Below, piece by piece: positions 63,579 to 64,000 of a DNA stretch of 64,000 nt; within the stretch, counting starts at the first letter, position 1; each line of letters starts with the position of its first letter. The DNA lies in contig CALBKH010000073.1 in assembly GCA_937892955.1 (NCBI GenBank), positions 28,102 through 92,101 of the forward strand. The letters are read 5' to 3'. The DNA is from an uncultured Alphaproteobacteria bacterium (GTDB taxonomy: Bacteria; Pseudomonadota; Alphaproteobacteria; Rhizobiales; Ancalomicrobiaceae). Made by a program: the position numbers and the translations under genes. Below the pieces are notes generated by a model. It was not told the origin of the DNA and did not search any database. It worked only from the letters and a program-made list of their open reading frames with translations.

Positions 63579-63611
63579 AAGGGGAGCCCCAGGGCTCCCC
63601 TTCTGCGTTTC
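63579..63611 (+). terminator. terminator-like hairpin after the TRAP genes
   Basis: AAGGGGAGCCC pairs with GGGCTCCCCTT (63579-63589 with 63592-63602) across a two-base gap, followed by CTGCGTTTCC. It lies in the spacer between modules A and B, as the terminator does after kup. Confidence 0.75.
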
Positions 63612-63818
63612 CGGCGATGCGTCGCGCCTCGTGCGACGGGCTCGCTGTTCCACGCCATGCCTGCGGCGCGCCTCGCGCGGGAGACCGACGCCGCCCGCGG
63701 GCGGAGAGTGGGGGCGGGAGCGACCACCGTCGGCGACATCCCCGCGGTCGCGAGCGGTGGCCGGCGAGGAGCGAAGGCGGTCGCGGGCGGGGTCCGCGTC
63801 GCACCGGATGCGGGCCTC

Positions 63819-63942
63819 ATACCAAAGGCCGAAGGTGCTGACGCACCCGGCCTTTGAACACACGCGAATTTCTCATCTGCGTCAGAGGCATGAGAAATTC
63901 GCGTCGGGAATACCATCGGTCATTTTCAATGGCCGATGGTAT
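63819..63942. repeat. structured module B, copy 2 (124 bp)
   Basis: It begins ATACCAAAGG and ends GATGGTAT. Hairpins: AAAGGCC/GGCCTTT with inner GGTGC/GCACC; ACGCGAATTTCTCAT/ATGAGAAATTCGCGT (15 bp, perfect); ATACCATCGGTCATT/AATGGCCGATGGTAT with one G-T pair. The 250 bases between modules A and B hold only the terminator and no clear gene; the last ~58 bases of the window (63943-64000) turn more AT-rich and show nothing identifiable. Confidence 0.92.
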
Positions 63943-64000
63943 CACGAGACCTGTGCGCGGTTGGACCATCATGTTGATTTGATGCGTTTAATGTGCCTCT

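Overview
This window looks like chromosomal DNA from a GC-rich alphaproteobacterium, most likely of the order Hyphomicrobiales (Rhizobiales). The evidence is strong G/C third-position bias, alphaproteobacterial-type genes (PssA/Psd, DUF2336, DUF2865, CreA, class II DAHP synthase, an Atm1-type ABC exporter, class I fumarase, a GltX paralogue) and several families of short palindromic intergenic repeats. I cannot name the genus. There is no rRNA, tRNA, IS element, prophage or CRISPR array. The window is mainly ordinary housekeeping and metabolic chromosome.

Layout. 0-9 kb: the end of a RecD-like helicase, a chemoreceptor, a small Flp pilin, allantoinase PuuE, two small hypotheticals, the phosphatidylethanolamine pair pssA/psd and an Atm1-type exporter. 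9-16 kb: LOG-family hydrolase plus AraC regulator convergent with a DUF2000 gene, then a leftward run cysS, a 39-residue membrane protein, a DUF559 nuclease-like ORF extended by repeat DNA, a GFA-domain protein and citramalate synthase. 16-27 kb: a VapBC module, creA, a DUF2865 protein overlapping tail-to-tail with gltX, nadE, a frameshifted PAS-domain gene, a LigB-type dioxygenase, DAHP synthase, and about 1 kb without a convincing gene. 27-32 kb: a GntR regulator and a leftward formaldehyde/C1 block frmR, frmA, fghA, fhs, with a recognisable FrmR-type operator upstream of frmR. 32-40 kb: rpe, a second Flp pilin, gph, rpiA, a DUF2059 protein, glutathione reductase and the potassium transporter Kup. 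40-50 kb: a DUF2892 protein divergent from an RND efflux pair, then leftward fbp, tkt and fba. 50-64 kb: a hexapeptide transferase of the phosphonate-cluster type, an amidase, fumarase, a DUF2336 protein, an L,D-transpeptidase, DUF971, moaA, an EamA transporter, a DUF475/TerC protein and the two permease subunits of a TRAP transporter.

Themes. Glutathione-linked functions recur (Atm1 exporter, GFA protein, FrmA, FghA, Gor), and frmR-frmA-fghA-fhs would take formaldehyde to formate and then to formyl-tetrahydrofolate. Sugar-phosphate interconversion is unusually concentrated (rpe, gph, rpiA, fbp, tkt, fba), resembling a Calvin-cycle gene set, but neither phosphoribulokinase nor RuBisCO is present here.

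The most unusual signal is a pair of structured intergenic elements. Module A (about 127 bp) and module B (124 bp) occur as an ordered A-B pair twice, directly after kup and directly after the TRAP large-permease gene. Both modules are multi-hairpin units ending in ATACC...GGTAT. The two A copies differ by paired, compensatory changes in their stems, so base pairing has been kept while sequence diverged. I do not recognise this element. Other notable points are a 48-bp tandem repeat that lengthens a DUF559 ORF until it couples to the next gene, a displaced second copy of the fumarase 3' end that differs only synonymously in the shared codons, and a frameshift in the PAS-domain gene.
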